A stretch of 64,000 nt of DNA, taken from NCBI GenBank assembly GCA_016710265.1, contig JADJJL010000003.1:77001-141000 (forward strand). The letters are read 5' to 3'. The position numbers were made by a program, and so were the translations under genes. The stretch is from Saprospiraceae bacterium. GTDB taxonomy: Bacteria; Bacteroidota; Bacteroidia; Chitinophagales; Saprospiraceae. Below the pieces are notes generated by a model that had not been told where the DNA came from, searched no databases, and saw only the letters and a list, made by a program, of their open reading frames with translations. This document shows, piece by piece, positions 42,801-50,531 of the stretch; position 1 is the first letter of the stretch, and every line of letters begins with the position of its first letter.

Positions 42801-44324
42801 AATCAGGTAGGCGCTACTTTAGGATATTCAGTAGCCTCAGCCGGTGATGTGAACGGTGATGGATACAGCGATGTGGTGGTGGGGGCCTATTTTTATGACA
42901 ATGGGCAGACCGATGAAGGCGTCGCTTTCATCTATCTTGGTTCGACTTTGGGAATTAGTTCCACCGCAGCTACCACCTTAGAAGGCGACCAGGAAAATGC
43001 ACGATATGGATATTCAGTAGCCTCAGCTGGTGATGTGAACGGTGACGGATACAGCGATGTGTTGGTGGGTGCAAGTTATTATCACAATGGTGAGACCAAT
43101 GAAGGTGCTGCTTTTATATATCATGGTTCATCATTTGGAATTAACATCACCGCAACTGCTATTCTTGAAAGCAACCAAGAAAATGCACAATTAGGAAATT
43201 CAATAGCCTCGGCGGGCGATGTGAATGGTGACGGATACAGCGATGTTTTGGTGGGAGCAAGTTATTATCACAATGGTGAGACCGATGAAGGTGCTTCTTT
43301 TATCTTTCATGGAAATGCGGGTGGGGGTTTGCTTCGGAATATACGCGCTTTTAATTCCAACACAAATACAGCTATTCAACAAAGCAATATTTTAGAAAAT
43401 GACTTTTCCCTAGGTCTGTTCAGTAAAAATTTCCTAGGAAGGACCAAAGGCAAATTGGTTTGGGAAACGAAGCAACAAGGTGAACCTTTTAGCAGTGATG
43501 GTGGATCCATTACCAATAGTGTTTCATTTACAGCAGATGGAGTGTTTTCTGATTTGGGAATTTCAGGCATAAATTTAACCGATCTAATTTCAAAGCCAGG
43601 TACTCAAACCAAAGTACGTGTCCGACTTAAATTTGATCCAGTAACCGCAATCACCGGACAAGCATTAGGACCTTGGCAATACCTGCCTGAATATACACGA
43701 GGCGCACAGGGTATGAGTAGCAATCCTTTGAAAGAGCAGCAACCTCCAATTATAACTTCCTTCACACCTACCTTTGGCTGTGCCAATGTAGGTTCAGTGA
43801 CCATCAATGGTGCCAACTTCATGAATGCGACTTCAGTGAAGATAGGTGGCACCAACGTTAGTTCATTTAATGTGAACTCAGATACTGAAATTGAAGCCAT
43901 CATTGGCAGTGGTACAACCGGGACGATAGAGGTGGTTTCTTTAGCAGGAACTGGTTTCAGTGTAGCAACATTTACGGTCAATCCTCCATCGATCTACAAC
44001 AGCACCGATAATATGTATTATTGTACTATTACAGATGCTTTGGCAGCGACCATGACGAATGATGGGGACCTGATCGAGATTCCAGCCGGCACCTATATTG
44101 AACCTTGCATGTTAATCGATAAATCTGTCGTAATTAAACCAATGGGATCCGTTACAATTGATTGTTTGGAAATGAATGGTACAGGGAAAATTATGGTGCT
44201 TGATGGAGATATTACTCTAAATATCCTTAACTTAACCAACGGCCTCATCCGCACAAATGGACATAATCTTAAATGCGGTACGATTTCCGGAGCAAGCATA
44301 GACTCTTATGTGGTTACAGATTAG
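39846..44324 (+). CDS. Surface protein with 14 FG-GAP repeats and an IPT/TIG domain
   Basis: A 1492-residue protein with an N-terminal membrane or signal helix (LFAVLLAIVGLLVFVCF, about 28-44). A region of some 260 residues follows, then 14 integrin-type FG-GAP repeats of exactly 62 residues (about 308-1175). Each has the core FGxSVASAGDVNGDGYSDV and calcium-loop DVNGDGYSD. An IPT/TIG domain (PPIITSFTPTFGCANVGSVTI) and a short tail with DGDLIEIPAGTY come next. Repeats 3-7 and 8-12 are near-identical 930-bp copies. Fourteen units could make two seven-bladed propellers. The protein ends at SYVVTD without a T9SS tail, and possibly is truncated. Likely an adhesin. Confidence 0.85.
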   Translation: MKYFSTLFSCIASLIKILVSFLTPYSKLFAVLLAIVGLLVFVCFNINDSSTFFSGQLYGMGPIKKENISGTEATKTTDLSETNFESNKPNVERQNYSHDIQRAIEYIEQSEYFIRCQELPGELQSPNRKNNMRFSFNNNGFEAQPRVDSSCEWHIAFHLKGLYRGDKLIEGTQTFTRESIDENRLVYEHAGYDVEYINDSKGMRQNFIVAQKPLGDEDLAIRMEVESRNLQLSCTNNEISGKSDDNIVYQYKDLKVWDANEKLLSAMMKLEGNALSIIVDDRTATYPITIDPLSSTPANILEGDQENARFGFSVSSAGDVNGDGFSDVVVGASNYDNGETDEGAAFVYHGSALGISTTAAAMLESDQENATFGFSVSSAGDVNGDSYSDVMVGASNYDNGETDEGAAFIYHGSSSGISTTAAVTLESNQENARFGYSLASAGNVNGDGYSDVVVGAYLYENGQNNEGAAFVFHGSASGISITAAVILESNQASAEFGYSVASAGDVNGDGYSDVVVGAHLYGNGETGEGAAFVYHGSVMGTSNTAAVILESNQESAYSGISVGSAGDVNGDGYSDLVVGAYLYDNGQNNEGVALVYHGSASGINTTVAALVESNQANSQFGISVASAGDVNGDGYSDIVVGAFLYDNGQNNEGAAFVYHGSSSGISTTASAILESNQVAAILGYSVASAGDVNGDGYSDVVVGAYFYDNGQTDEGAAFIYHGAASGVSTTAAATLESNQENARFGYSVASAGDVNGDGYSDVVVGAYLYENGQNNEGAAFVFHGSASGISINPAVILEGNQASAEFGYSVASAGDVNGDGYSDVVVGAHLYGNGETGEGAAFVYHGSVMGTSNTAAAILESNQESAYSGISVGSAGDVNGDGYSDLVVGAYLYDNGQNNEGVALIYHGSASGINTTVAALVESNQANSQFGISVASAGDVNGDGFSDIVVGAFLYDNGQNNEGAAFVYHGSISGISTTTTALLESNQVGATLGYSVASAGDVNGDGYSDVVVGAYFYDNGQTDEGVAFIYLGSTLGISSTAATTLEGDQENARYGYSVASAGDVNGDGYSDVLVGASYYHNGETNEGAAFIYHGSSFGINITATAILESNQENAQLGNSIASAGDVNGDGYSDVLVGASYYHNGETDEGASFIFHGNAGGGLLRNIRAFNSNTNTAIQQSNILENDFSLGLFSKNFLGRTKGKLVWETKQQGEPFSSDGGSITNSVSFTADGVFSDLGISGINLTDLISKPGTQTKVRVRLKFDPVTAITGQALGPWQYLPEYTRGAQGMSSNPLKEQQPPIITSFTPTFGCANVGSVTINGANFMNATSVKIGGTNVSSFNVNSDTEIEAIIGSGTTGTIEVVSLAGTGFSVATFTVNPPSIYNSTDNMYYCTITDALAATMTNDGDLIEIPAGTYIEPCMLIDKSVVIKPMGSVTIDCLEMNGTGKIMVLDGDITLNILNLTNGLIRTNGHNLKCGTISGASIDSYVVTD
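41139..42998 (+). repeat. 930-bp tandem duplication inside the FG-GAP gene
   Basis: Five 186-bp repeats (41139-42068) are followed by a second copy of the same five (42069-42998). Long runs are identical between copies, for example around GAAAATGGGCAGAACAATGA. The repeats outside this block are clearly more diverged, so the duplication is recent or kept uniform by recombination. Confidence 0.9.
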
Positions 44325-44829
44325 TAGAGTAAAATTAATAAGCAAAATGTATGTACGCTGATCGCTTCAAACAATAATTGTTTTATTTTGAAATCCGATT
44401 ATATACGATTTGCTAAATCAAAGAAAGGCAATTATAAAATATACTGAGATTTGTAATTGTTTTATTGGATATTTAATATTCTAAATGAGTATTCAAAATT
44501 AGTCAAATTTTAAAGGGTTAAAACATCAGTTATATTCTTTAACCTTATTTTCATTGTAATTTTTTTATCAAATTCTGATAAATATTTTGAAAATGATTTC
44601 TTCAAAATCGTAGATCATACTTTAATCAGCGCATTTCAATAATATTTTCAAGTGGTTTACTAATCTGATCTATTTAATGGTCATGGAGATCTCAATTTTG
44701 AAACTTAATAAAGTACATTTTTTTATTGAGCATTTTGGATTCAGGATGACTTTGATTTCTTTTCTAAATGCTTATGAAGATGTAGATTGAAACTATATAA
44801 ATCAATTTTATACTTAAGGTCTATTAAAA
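44325..44829. other. Upstream region of the first S74 protein, containing copy 2 of the shared segment
   Basis: There is no ORF. Positions 44602-44706 are the second copy of the segment found at 39700-39804, ending 123 bp before the next start codon. The rest is A+T-rich DNA without visible structure. The frame after the FG-GAP stop shows no clear continuation of that protein. Confidence 0.5.
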
Positions 44830-47196
44830 ATGAAAAAAGTACCATTCCAAAAGCACAAAATTCTGGGAATTATCTGTTTTTTATCTTGTTTTTTATTTTT
44901 AAATATTTCAATTTCTCAGATACCGCAAAAATTAAGTTATCAAGCTGTGGTTCGTGATAACAGTAATTCACTGCTCAATAATCAACCAATAGGAATGAGA
45001 ATTAGTATTTTAAAAGGCAATCAATTTGGGACCGAAGTATATAAAGAAATCTACAATCCTAATCCAACAACTAACAGTAATGGATTGGTAAGTCTTGAGA
45101 TTGGTGGTGGAATTGCCTTATTGGGTTCATTTGCTACCATCGATTGGTCCAGCGGTCCATATTTCATTAAAACCGAAACCGATCCCACCGGAGGGACCAA
45201 TTATACTATCGTCTCCATCAGTCAACTGAATAGTGTACCCTATGCTTTGTTTAGTGCAAAAAGTGGCGATGCCGCGGGATGGGGTTTGACTGGAAATTCT
45301 GGTACCAATTCATCTAAACAGTATATTGGCACGTCAGATGATCAGGATTTAATTTTGAGAAGAAATAAACTTTTAGCTGGCAGAATAGAAGTCCACAACA
45401 CTTCATTCGGTTTGAATGCACTTAGTCTGGATTCTGTAGGAATATATAATACTGCTTTTGGAATAGACGCATTGAGTTATAACAGAACAGGTGGAAGTAA
45501 CACAGCCATTGGACAAAGTGCTCTATATTCCAATAGTTCCGGAGAACATAACACTGCAAGTGGTGCAAACAGTCTTGGTTTTAACAATAGCGGCAGCTTA
45601 AATACGGCAAATGGAAGTAAAGCGCTTTATTTTAATACCACAGGAAATCGCAATACTGCGAGTGGTGCAAACGCGCTTCTCTTAAATACTACCGGCCATT
45701 TAAATGCAGCAATTGGAGCAAACGCCTTAAATTCCAACACCAGTGGAAATAACAATTCAGCACTTGGAGCCAATGCCTTGTATTTAAACACCACCGGATT
45801 TGAAAATGTAGCCAATGGTTTTAATGCACTTTATCATAATACCATTGGAGATAAAAATTCTGCATTAGGAGTAAATTCTTTGTATTTTAATACCCAGGGT
45901 TATGAAAATACTGCAACAGGCGCAAACGCTCTTTTTTCAAATACCGAAGGACATGCCAATACTGCAAATGGTGTAAGCGCGCTCTTTTCAAATGAAGTTG
46001 GAATTTTTAATACTGCCAGTGGTTTTCAATCCCTTTTTTCAAACACCATTGGTAGTTATAATGTGGCCAGCGGTGCGGGTGCTCTTTATAAAAACACCTC
46101 AGGTCTTCAAAATACAGCCAGTGGTTATCGTGCACTTTACTGGAACTCCCAGGGCAACGCCAACACAGCGACCGGAGTGGAAGGGCTTTTCTCGAATAAT
46201 ACAGGTTCTGACAATACAGCGACCGGAGCAGGAGCAATGCGGGAAAATATTTTTGGCAGTTTTAATACCGCCATGGGTTCACAATCACTATTCAGCAATA
46301 TAGCTGGGAATTCAAATTCTGCCATAGGATATAAATCCCTTTTCAAAAATACTGGTAATTACAATTCAGCAGTAGGTAGTTTGGCACTTCTCAATAATAC
46401 AACAGGTGAATATAATACAGCCATTGGATATAATTCCCTTTCCAAAAATACGGGCAATTACAATTCAGCATTAGGTAGCCAAGCACTTCTTAATAATACA
46501 TCGGGTGATTATAATACCGCCAATGGGTATGAATCCCTAAACTTCAATGGTGTTGGAATTGGTAATACCGCTATTGGCATGCAGTCTATGTATTCCAATA
46601 CCAACGGGAGATACAATACAGGAATAGGGGCAGGTGCATTGTACACCAATACCACTGGAAGTAATAACACGGCCATTGGACATCTCGCTCAAGTACCTAA
46701 CCCGGAAGCAAACAATCAAGTTCGCATTGGCAATGTGGCGGTAACTTATGTGGCGGTGCAAGTACCGTGGGCGATTACCTCAGATGCGCGGTTTAAATCA
46801 AATATCCAAACATCCAATCTGGGACTCCAATTTATCAAAGAACTACATCCAGTTTATTACAATCGCAAAGAAATACAATCAAAGGATCACCAGTATGAAA
46901 TATTGGAAACATGCAATAATTCATCCACTGAATATGGCTTTCTGGCCCAGGAGCTGGAAAACACACTTAGTAAATTTGGTGCTGCCAATAGTGGAATCAT
47001 CTCAAAAGATCATCAGGGATTGTATGGTGTCAGATACAACGATTTGTTGGCACCGATTGTAAAAGCCATTCAAGAACAACAGTCGATGATTGACACTTTG
47101 ATGAAGAAAAATGAAATTCTTGAAAGACAAATTGAAAGCCTCAAATCAGAAAAAAATATTCAAAATGTTGGTGCAACTGGAAAGAAAAACCAATGA
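44830..47196 (+). CDS. YadA-like repeat protein with C-terminal peptidase S74 chaperone domain (1)
   Basis: A 788-residue exported fibre-like protein. A signal helix (IICFLSCFLFLNISISQ) and a beta domain beginning IPQKLSYQAVVRDNSNSLL are followed by 25 tandem repeats of 17 residues (pattern NTAxGxxALxxNTTGxx, about residues 191-615). A trimerising ending (NNQVRIGNVAVTY) and a peptidase S74 intramolecular chaperone domain follow: TSDARFKSNI, where Ser and Lys stand five apart as in the autocleavage dyad, then YGFLAQELENTL and YNDLLAPIVKAIQEQ, and a final coiled coil. Such domains trimerise tail fibres and adhesins, then cut themselves off. A paralogue lies at 47792. Confidence 0.88.
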   Translation: MKKVPFQKHKILGIICFLSCFLFLNISISQIPQKLSYQAVVRDNSNSLLNNQPIGMRISILKGNQFGTEVYKEIYNPNPTTNSNGLVSLEIGGGIALLGSFATIDWSSGPYFIKTETDPTGGTNYTIVSISQLNSVPYALFSAKSGDAAGWGLTGNSGTNSSKQYIGTSDDQDLILRRNKLLAGRIEVHNTSFGLNALSLDSVGIYNTAFGIDALSYNRTGGSNTAIGQSALYSNSSGEHNTASGANSLGFNNSGSLNTANGSKALYFNTTGNRNTASGANALLLNTTGHLNAAIGANALNSNTSGNNNSALGANALYLNTTGFENVANGFNALYHNTIGDKNSALGVNSLYFNTQGYENTATGANALFSNTEGHANTANGVSALFSNEVGIFNTASGFQSLFSNTIGSYNVASGAGALYKNTSGLQNTASGYRALYWNSQGNANTATGVEGLFSNNTGSDNTATGAGAMRENIFGSFNTAMGSQSLFSNIAGNSNSAIGYKSLFKNTGNYNSAVGSLALLNNTTGEYNTAIGYNSLSKNTGNYNSALGSQALLNNTSGDYNTANGYESLNFNGVGIGNTAIGMQSMYSNTNGRYNTGIGAGALYTNTTGSNNTAIGHLAQVPNPEANNQVRIGNVAVTYVAVQVPWAITSDARFKSNIQTSNLGLQFIKELHPVYYNRKEIQSKDHQYEILETCNNSSTEYGFLAQELENTLSKFGAANSGIISKDHQGLYGVRYNDLLAPIVKAIQEQQSMIDTLMKKNEILERQIESLKSEKNIQNVGATGKKNQ

Positions 47197-47306
47197 ATTC
47201 TATTTATTATTTTCAATCCGTAGAACAAGCTAAGTTTTGATTAAATATTGGATGGCATCAAATTTTACGACCTAATAAATTACAGTATTCTAAATTTTAA
47301 AAATCT

Positions 47307-47786
47307 ATGAAATTTCTTTACTTTTTTCTAATTGTGTTTTTCATGCAAACTGGGTATGGTCAAAATACCACATTGTCTTCAGGAGCCACTGCTTCAGGTA
47401 CAGGAGGAACATCGGATTACTCAGTAGGCCAGGTTTTTTATACTACTGCAACCGGTCCGAATGGGGCTTCCAACCAGGGAGTGCAGCAACCCTATCAAGT
47501 GACTACTTCGGTAGGGGATGAATTGGATCAAGTTAAATTGGTGATGAAGGTATATCCCAATCCAACAATGTCCGGATTGGTATTAATAATAGATCCAAAT
47601 TCAAACTCAAGCATAAAAGGTATGAATTTACAAATATATGATATAAATGGTAAACGATTGTTTTCCGAAAAAATCCTGAAATATGAAACACCTATCAATA
47701 TGGAAAGCTTGGTAGCTTCTTATTACATCTTAAATGTCTACCAGGCTTCCAAATTGATTAAATCTTTTAAAATTTTAAAAAATTAA
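47307..47786 (+). CDS. Small exported protein with T9SS type A sorting domain
   Basis: A 159-residue protein with a signal peptide (FLYFFLIVFFMQTGYGQ), a short glycine/threonine-rich mature part (SSGATASGTGGTSDYSVGQVFY) ending in GVQQPYQV, and a C-terminal T9SS type A sorting domain (VKLVMKVYPNPTMSGLVLII, GMNLQIYDINGKRLF, YYILNVYQASKLIKSFKILKN). It resembles small surface proteins that accompany S74 repeat proteins in Bacteroidota. It sits between the two paralogous S74 genes, 110 bp after the first and 5 bp before the second. It is probably co-transcribed with the latter and may help to anchor it. Confidence 0.85.
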   Translation: MKFLYFFLIVFFMQTGYGQNTTLSSGATASGTGGTSDYSVGQVFYTTATGPNGASNQGVQQPYQVTTSVGDELDQVKLVMKVYPNPTMSGLVLIIDPNSNSSIKGMNLQIYDINGKRLFSEKILKYETPINMESLVASYYILNVYQASKLIKSFKILKN

Positions 47787-47791
47787 ATAAG

Positions 47792-49960
47792 ATGAACCAA
47801 TTAATTAGAAAAATTCTACTTTCAAAGTTATTGTTATGCTTGTTTTGTTTTCCTTACAGAATTGCAGCACAAGCTCCACAAAAAATGAGTTATCAAGCTG
47901 TCATTCGAAAATCCGACAACACCCTCCTGACTAATCAGTCGGTAGGTGTTAGAGTCAGTATATTAAAAGAATCAGGAACTGGGCCAATTGTGTACAGCGA
48001 GATTTATAATCCCAATCCATCCACCAATAGCAATGGTTTGTTAAGTCTAGAGGTAGGAAGTGGTTTGGCGGTACAAGGATCATTTGCAGGGATTGATTGG
48101 GCAGATGGGCCTTATTTCATTTTAACCGATACTGATCCTGACGGAGGGACAAATTATACGATATCCGGAAGCAGTCCATTAAATAGTGTGCCGTATGCTT
48201 TATTTAGCGCATATTCTGGAAATTTATCTGGTTGGGCACTCTCCGGAAACTCGAATATAGATCCTGTTACACAATTTATTGGTACAACGGACGACCAGAA
48301 TGTGGTTTTCAAAAGAAATAATATTGTTTCTGGGATGCTTGGAGATTTCAACACATCATTAGGTTATAATTCATTGAATCTTACCTCAACAGGTATTTAT
48401 AATACTTCAATAGGTGTTGAGGCACTTGTGGGAAATAGTTCCGGTGCATTTAATACTGCTGTAGGGCATAGATCACTTTTTGAAAACATGACAGGATATT
48501 CCAATACAGCCATTGGGGTCAATGCATTGCATAAAAATCAGGCTGGTCAGGAAAATACCGCTATAGGGCTTAATGCATTATACTCCAACACCACAGGATA
48601 TGAAAATACTGCAACAGGAGTTTCTGCTTTAGCCAACAATTCATTTGGAAGATCTAACTCCTCCTACGGATTTGAATCACTTTTTTCAAACAACTCAGGA
48701 TCTTCTAATACAGCCATTGGGGTAAAATCTCTCTATACAAATACCACCGGAAGTTTTAATTCTGCTATGGGTATTAATGCTCTGTTTGCCAACACCGTTG
48801 GTAGTTCAAATACTGCATCCGGCATGAATGCATTGAGCTCTAATACCACCGGATCCGACAACTGTGCGCATGGAGTATCAGCACTTTTGTTGAACACTTC
48901 AGGAATCAGAAACACTGCAATGGGTGTGTCTGCGCTCCGTGCCAATACAATTGGTTCTGATAATATTGGCTTAGGTATGAATGCCCTTCTTTCCAACACT
49001 ACCGGTATTCAGAATTGTGCAACAGGTGTATCCTCTTTGGGCAATACCACCACTGGAAGTAATAATACAGCCAATGGGTTTCAAACATTACTCAGCAATA
49101 CCATTGGTTCCTCCAATACAGCAATTGGAATGTATGCCCTTCGTGAAAACAACATTGGTAGCAATAATACTGCCTGTGGATATTCTGCACTAGTAAATAA
49201 TACCAATGGCATTTTAAATTCTGCCTTCGGTCATCAGTCGATGGTGTCTAATACAACAGGTGATAGAAATGCTGCCCATGGAGTCGAAGCCCTTCAACTC
49301 AACACGGTTGGCTACAGAAATGCTGCCTTTGGTACTTACGCCCTCAATATGAACACAACTGGTTTTGAAAATACGGCAACCGGTACAGCTGCACTATTTT
49401 TTAATACAACGGGTAGCAACAATACGGCCATTGGGCACAATGCACAAATACCAAATGGAGCTGGCAATAATCAGGTGCGTATTGGAAATACAGCAGTTGA
49501 ATATGCCGGAGTTCAAGTCGGATGGACCACAACTTCAGATGCGCGATTTAAATCCAATATTCAAGTCTCCAATTTGGGTCTTGAATTTATTAAAGAGCTC
49601 AATCCTGTTTTTTATACTCGAAAAGATGTAGACATAAAAGACAATAGGTCTATCATCATGGAAACAACTAGCAGATCAGCGACCGAATATGGATTTATTG
49701 CACAAGAACTGGAGAGCACATTGCACAAATTTGATGCAGCAAACAACGGTATGATTTCCAAAGACCATGAAGGAATGTATGGTGTGCGATACAATGATTT
49801 ATTGGCACCTATGGTCAAAGCCATACAGGAGCAACAGAGCATTATAGAAAATCAGGATAAAATTATAGATGACCTAAAGAATAGTTTGTCGGCTTTAAGA
49901 GATGATATAGCCATATTAAAATCTATGAAAGGAATAAAGGGTCAGGAAAACAAAGATTAA
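47792..49960 (+). CDS. YadA-like repeat protein with C-terminal peptidase S74 chaperone domain (2)
   Basis: A 722-residue paralogue of the protein at 44830 with the same order of parts: a signal peptide, the APQKMSYQAVIRKSDNTLL beta domain, 21 repeats of 17 residues (from NTSLGYNSLNLTSTGIY to NTATGTAALFFNTTGSN), NNQVRIGNTAVEY, and the S74 domain (TSDARFKSNI, YGFIAQELESTL, YNDLLAPMVKAIQEQ), ending in a coiled coil. It has four repeats fewer than the first. The N- and C-terminal domains of the two proteins are far more alike than the repeats. The pair arose by duplication and the repeat number changed afterwards. It starts 5 bp after the T9SS protein, so it is in the same operon. Confidence 0.88.
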   Translation: MNQLIRKILLSKLLLCLFCFPYRIAAQAPQKMSYQAVIRKSDNTLLTNQSVGVRVSILKESGTGPIVYSEIYNPNPSTNSNGLLSLEVGSGLAVQGSFAGIDWADGPYFILTDTDPDGGTNYTISGSSPLNSVPYALFSAYSGNLSGWALSGNSNIDPVTQFIGTTDDQNVVFKRNNIVSGMLGDFNTSLGYNSLNLTSTGIYNTSIGVEALVGNSSGAFNTAVGHRSLFENMTGYSNTAIGVNALHKNQAGQENTAIGLNALYSNTTGYENTATGVSALANNSFGRSNSSYGFESLFSNNSGSSNTAIGVKSLYTNTTGSFNSAMGINALFANTVGSSNTASGMNALSSNTTGSDNCAHGVSALLLNTSGIRNTAMGVSALRANTIGSDNIGLGMNALLSNTTGIQNCATGVSSLGNTTTGSNNTANGFQTLLSNTIGSSNTAIGMYALRENNIGSNNTACGYSALVNNTNGILNSAFGHQSMVSNTTGDRNAAHGVEALQLNTVGYRNAAFGTYALNMNTTGFENTATGTAALFFNTTGSNNTAIGHNAQIPNGAGNNQVRIGNTAVEYAGVQVGWTTTSDARFKSNIQVSNLGLEFIKELNPVFYTRKDVDIKDNRSIIMETTSRSATEYGFIAQELESTLHKFDAANNGMISKDHEGMYGVRYNDLLAPMVKAIQEQQSIIENQDKIIDDLKNSLSALRDDIAILKSMKGIKGQENKD

Positions 49961-50493
49961 GAAAAGTGTTTGCTAAATTTTCAAGACAAGTATAATTTTA
50001 AATTGATAGAAAATAAAATTTGTTCTTTGCTGTAAAGAAGATTATTTAAAAAGGAATAAACAATATCATCTATATTCACAGTAATTAATATTTTTTATTT
50101 GATGTCTATAAATGTTACTTCTAAATCACCTCAAAAGATTAATTGATTTTTATTAAGGGTTTCATTGCTTGTTTCTATCTCTTTAACACATTTCTTACTT
50201 ATTTTTCAGACTCAAAATAAAAAACCTATAGGCCATTATTATAATTTTTTTTTATGTTGATATGAGCTTATTTTGTATTTTCAAATGTATAGTTAAAATT
50301 AGATAAGAAAAATATGGAAACAAATTGAACAATGCGACAATTTAATTAAATCTAAATTAAAATATTTTTTCAATATTGATTTATGATTATAAGAAAGCCA
50401 TTAGGTGAAAATTAGTCAACGTATTGGAGGAAATTTTACTTGTAATTTTATAAACTACTACATTTTATTTTTAAAATTGAAATATAATTTTAG
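49961..50493. other. Gene-free region before the sensor kinase
   Basis: About 530 bp of very A+T-rich DNA without a supported ORF, terminator or repeat. Its right end carries the -7 box of the kinase gene. Confidence 0.5.
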
Positions 50494-50501
50494 TACTTTT
50501 G
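50494..50501 (+). promoter_or_regulatory. -7 promoter box of the sensor kinase gene
   Basis: TACTTTTG is an exact TAnnTTTG match. It overlaps the first possible TTG codon of the kinase frame (50499), which therefore cannot be the start. A TTG at 50477-50479 could be part of the -33 element, but the spacing is short. Confidence 0.5.
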
Positions 50502-50531
50502 ACAATTATTTTAAGTTATATATTCTATTAT

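Noticed and set aside
43604..43981. Minus-strand frame of 125 codons
   Set aside because: Antisense to the IPT/TIG domain of the FG-GAP gene.
45400..46690. Regular 51-bp repeats that could suggest a CRISPR-like array
   Set aside because: They are in frame and encode the 17-residue YadA-like repeats. There are no unique spacers with identical repeats and no cas genes.
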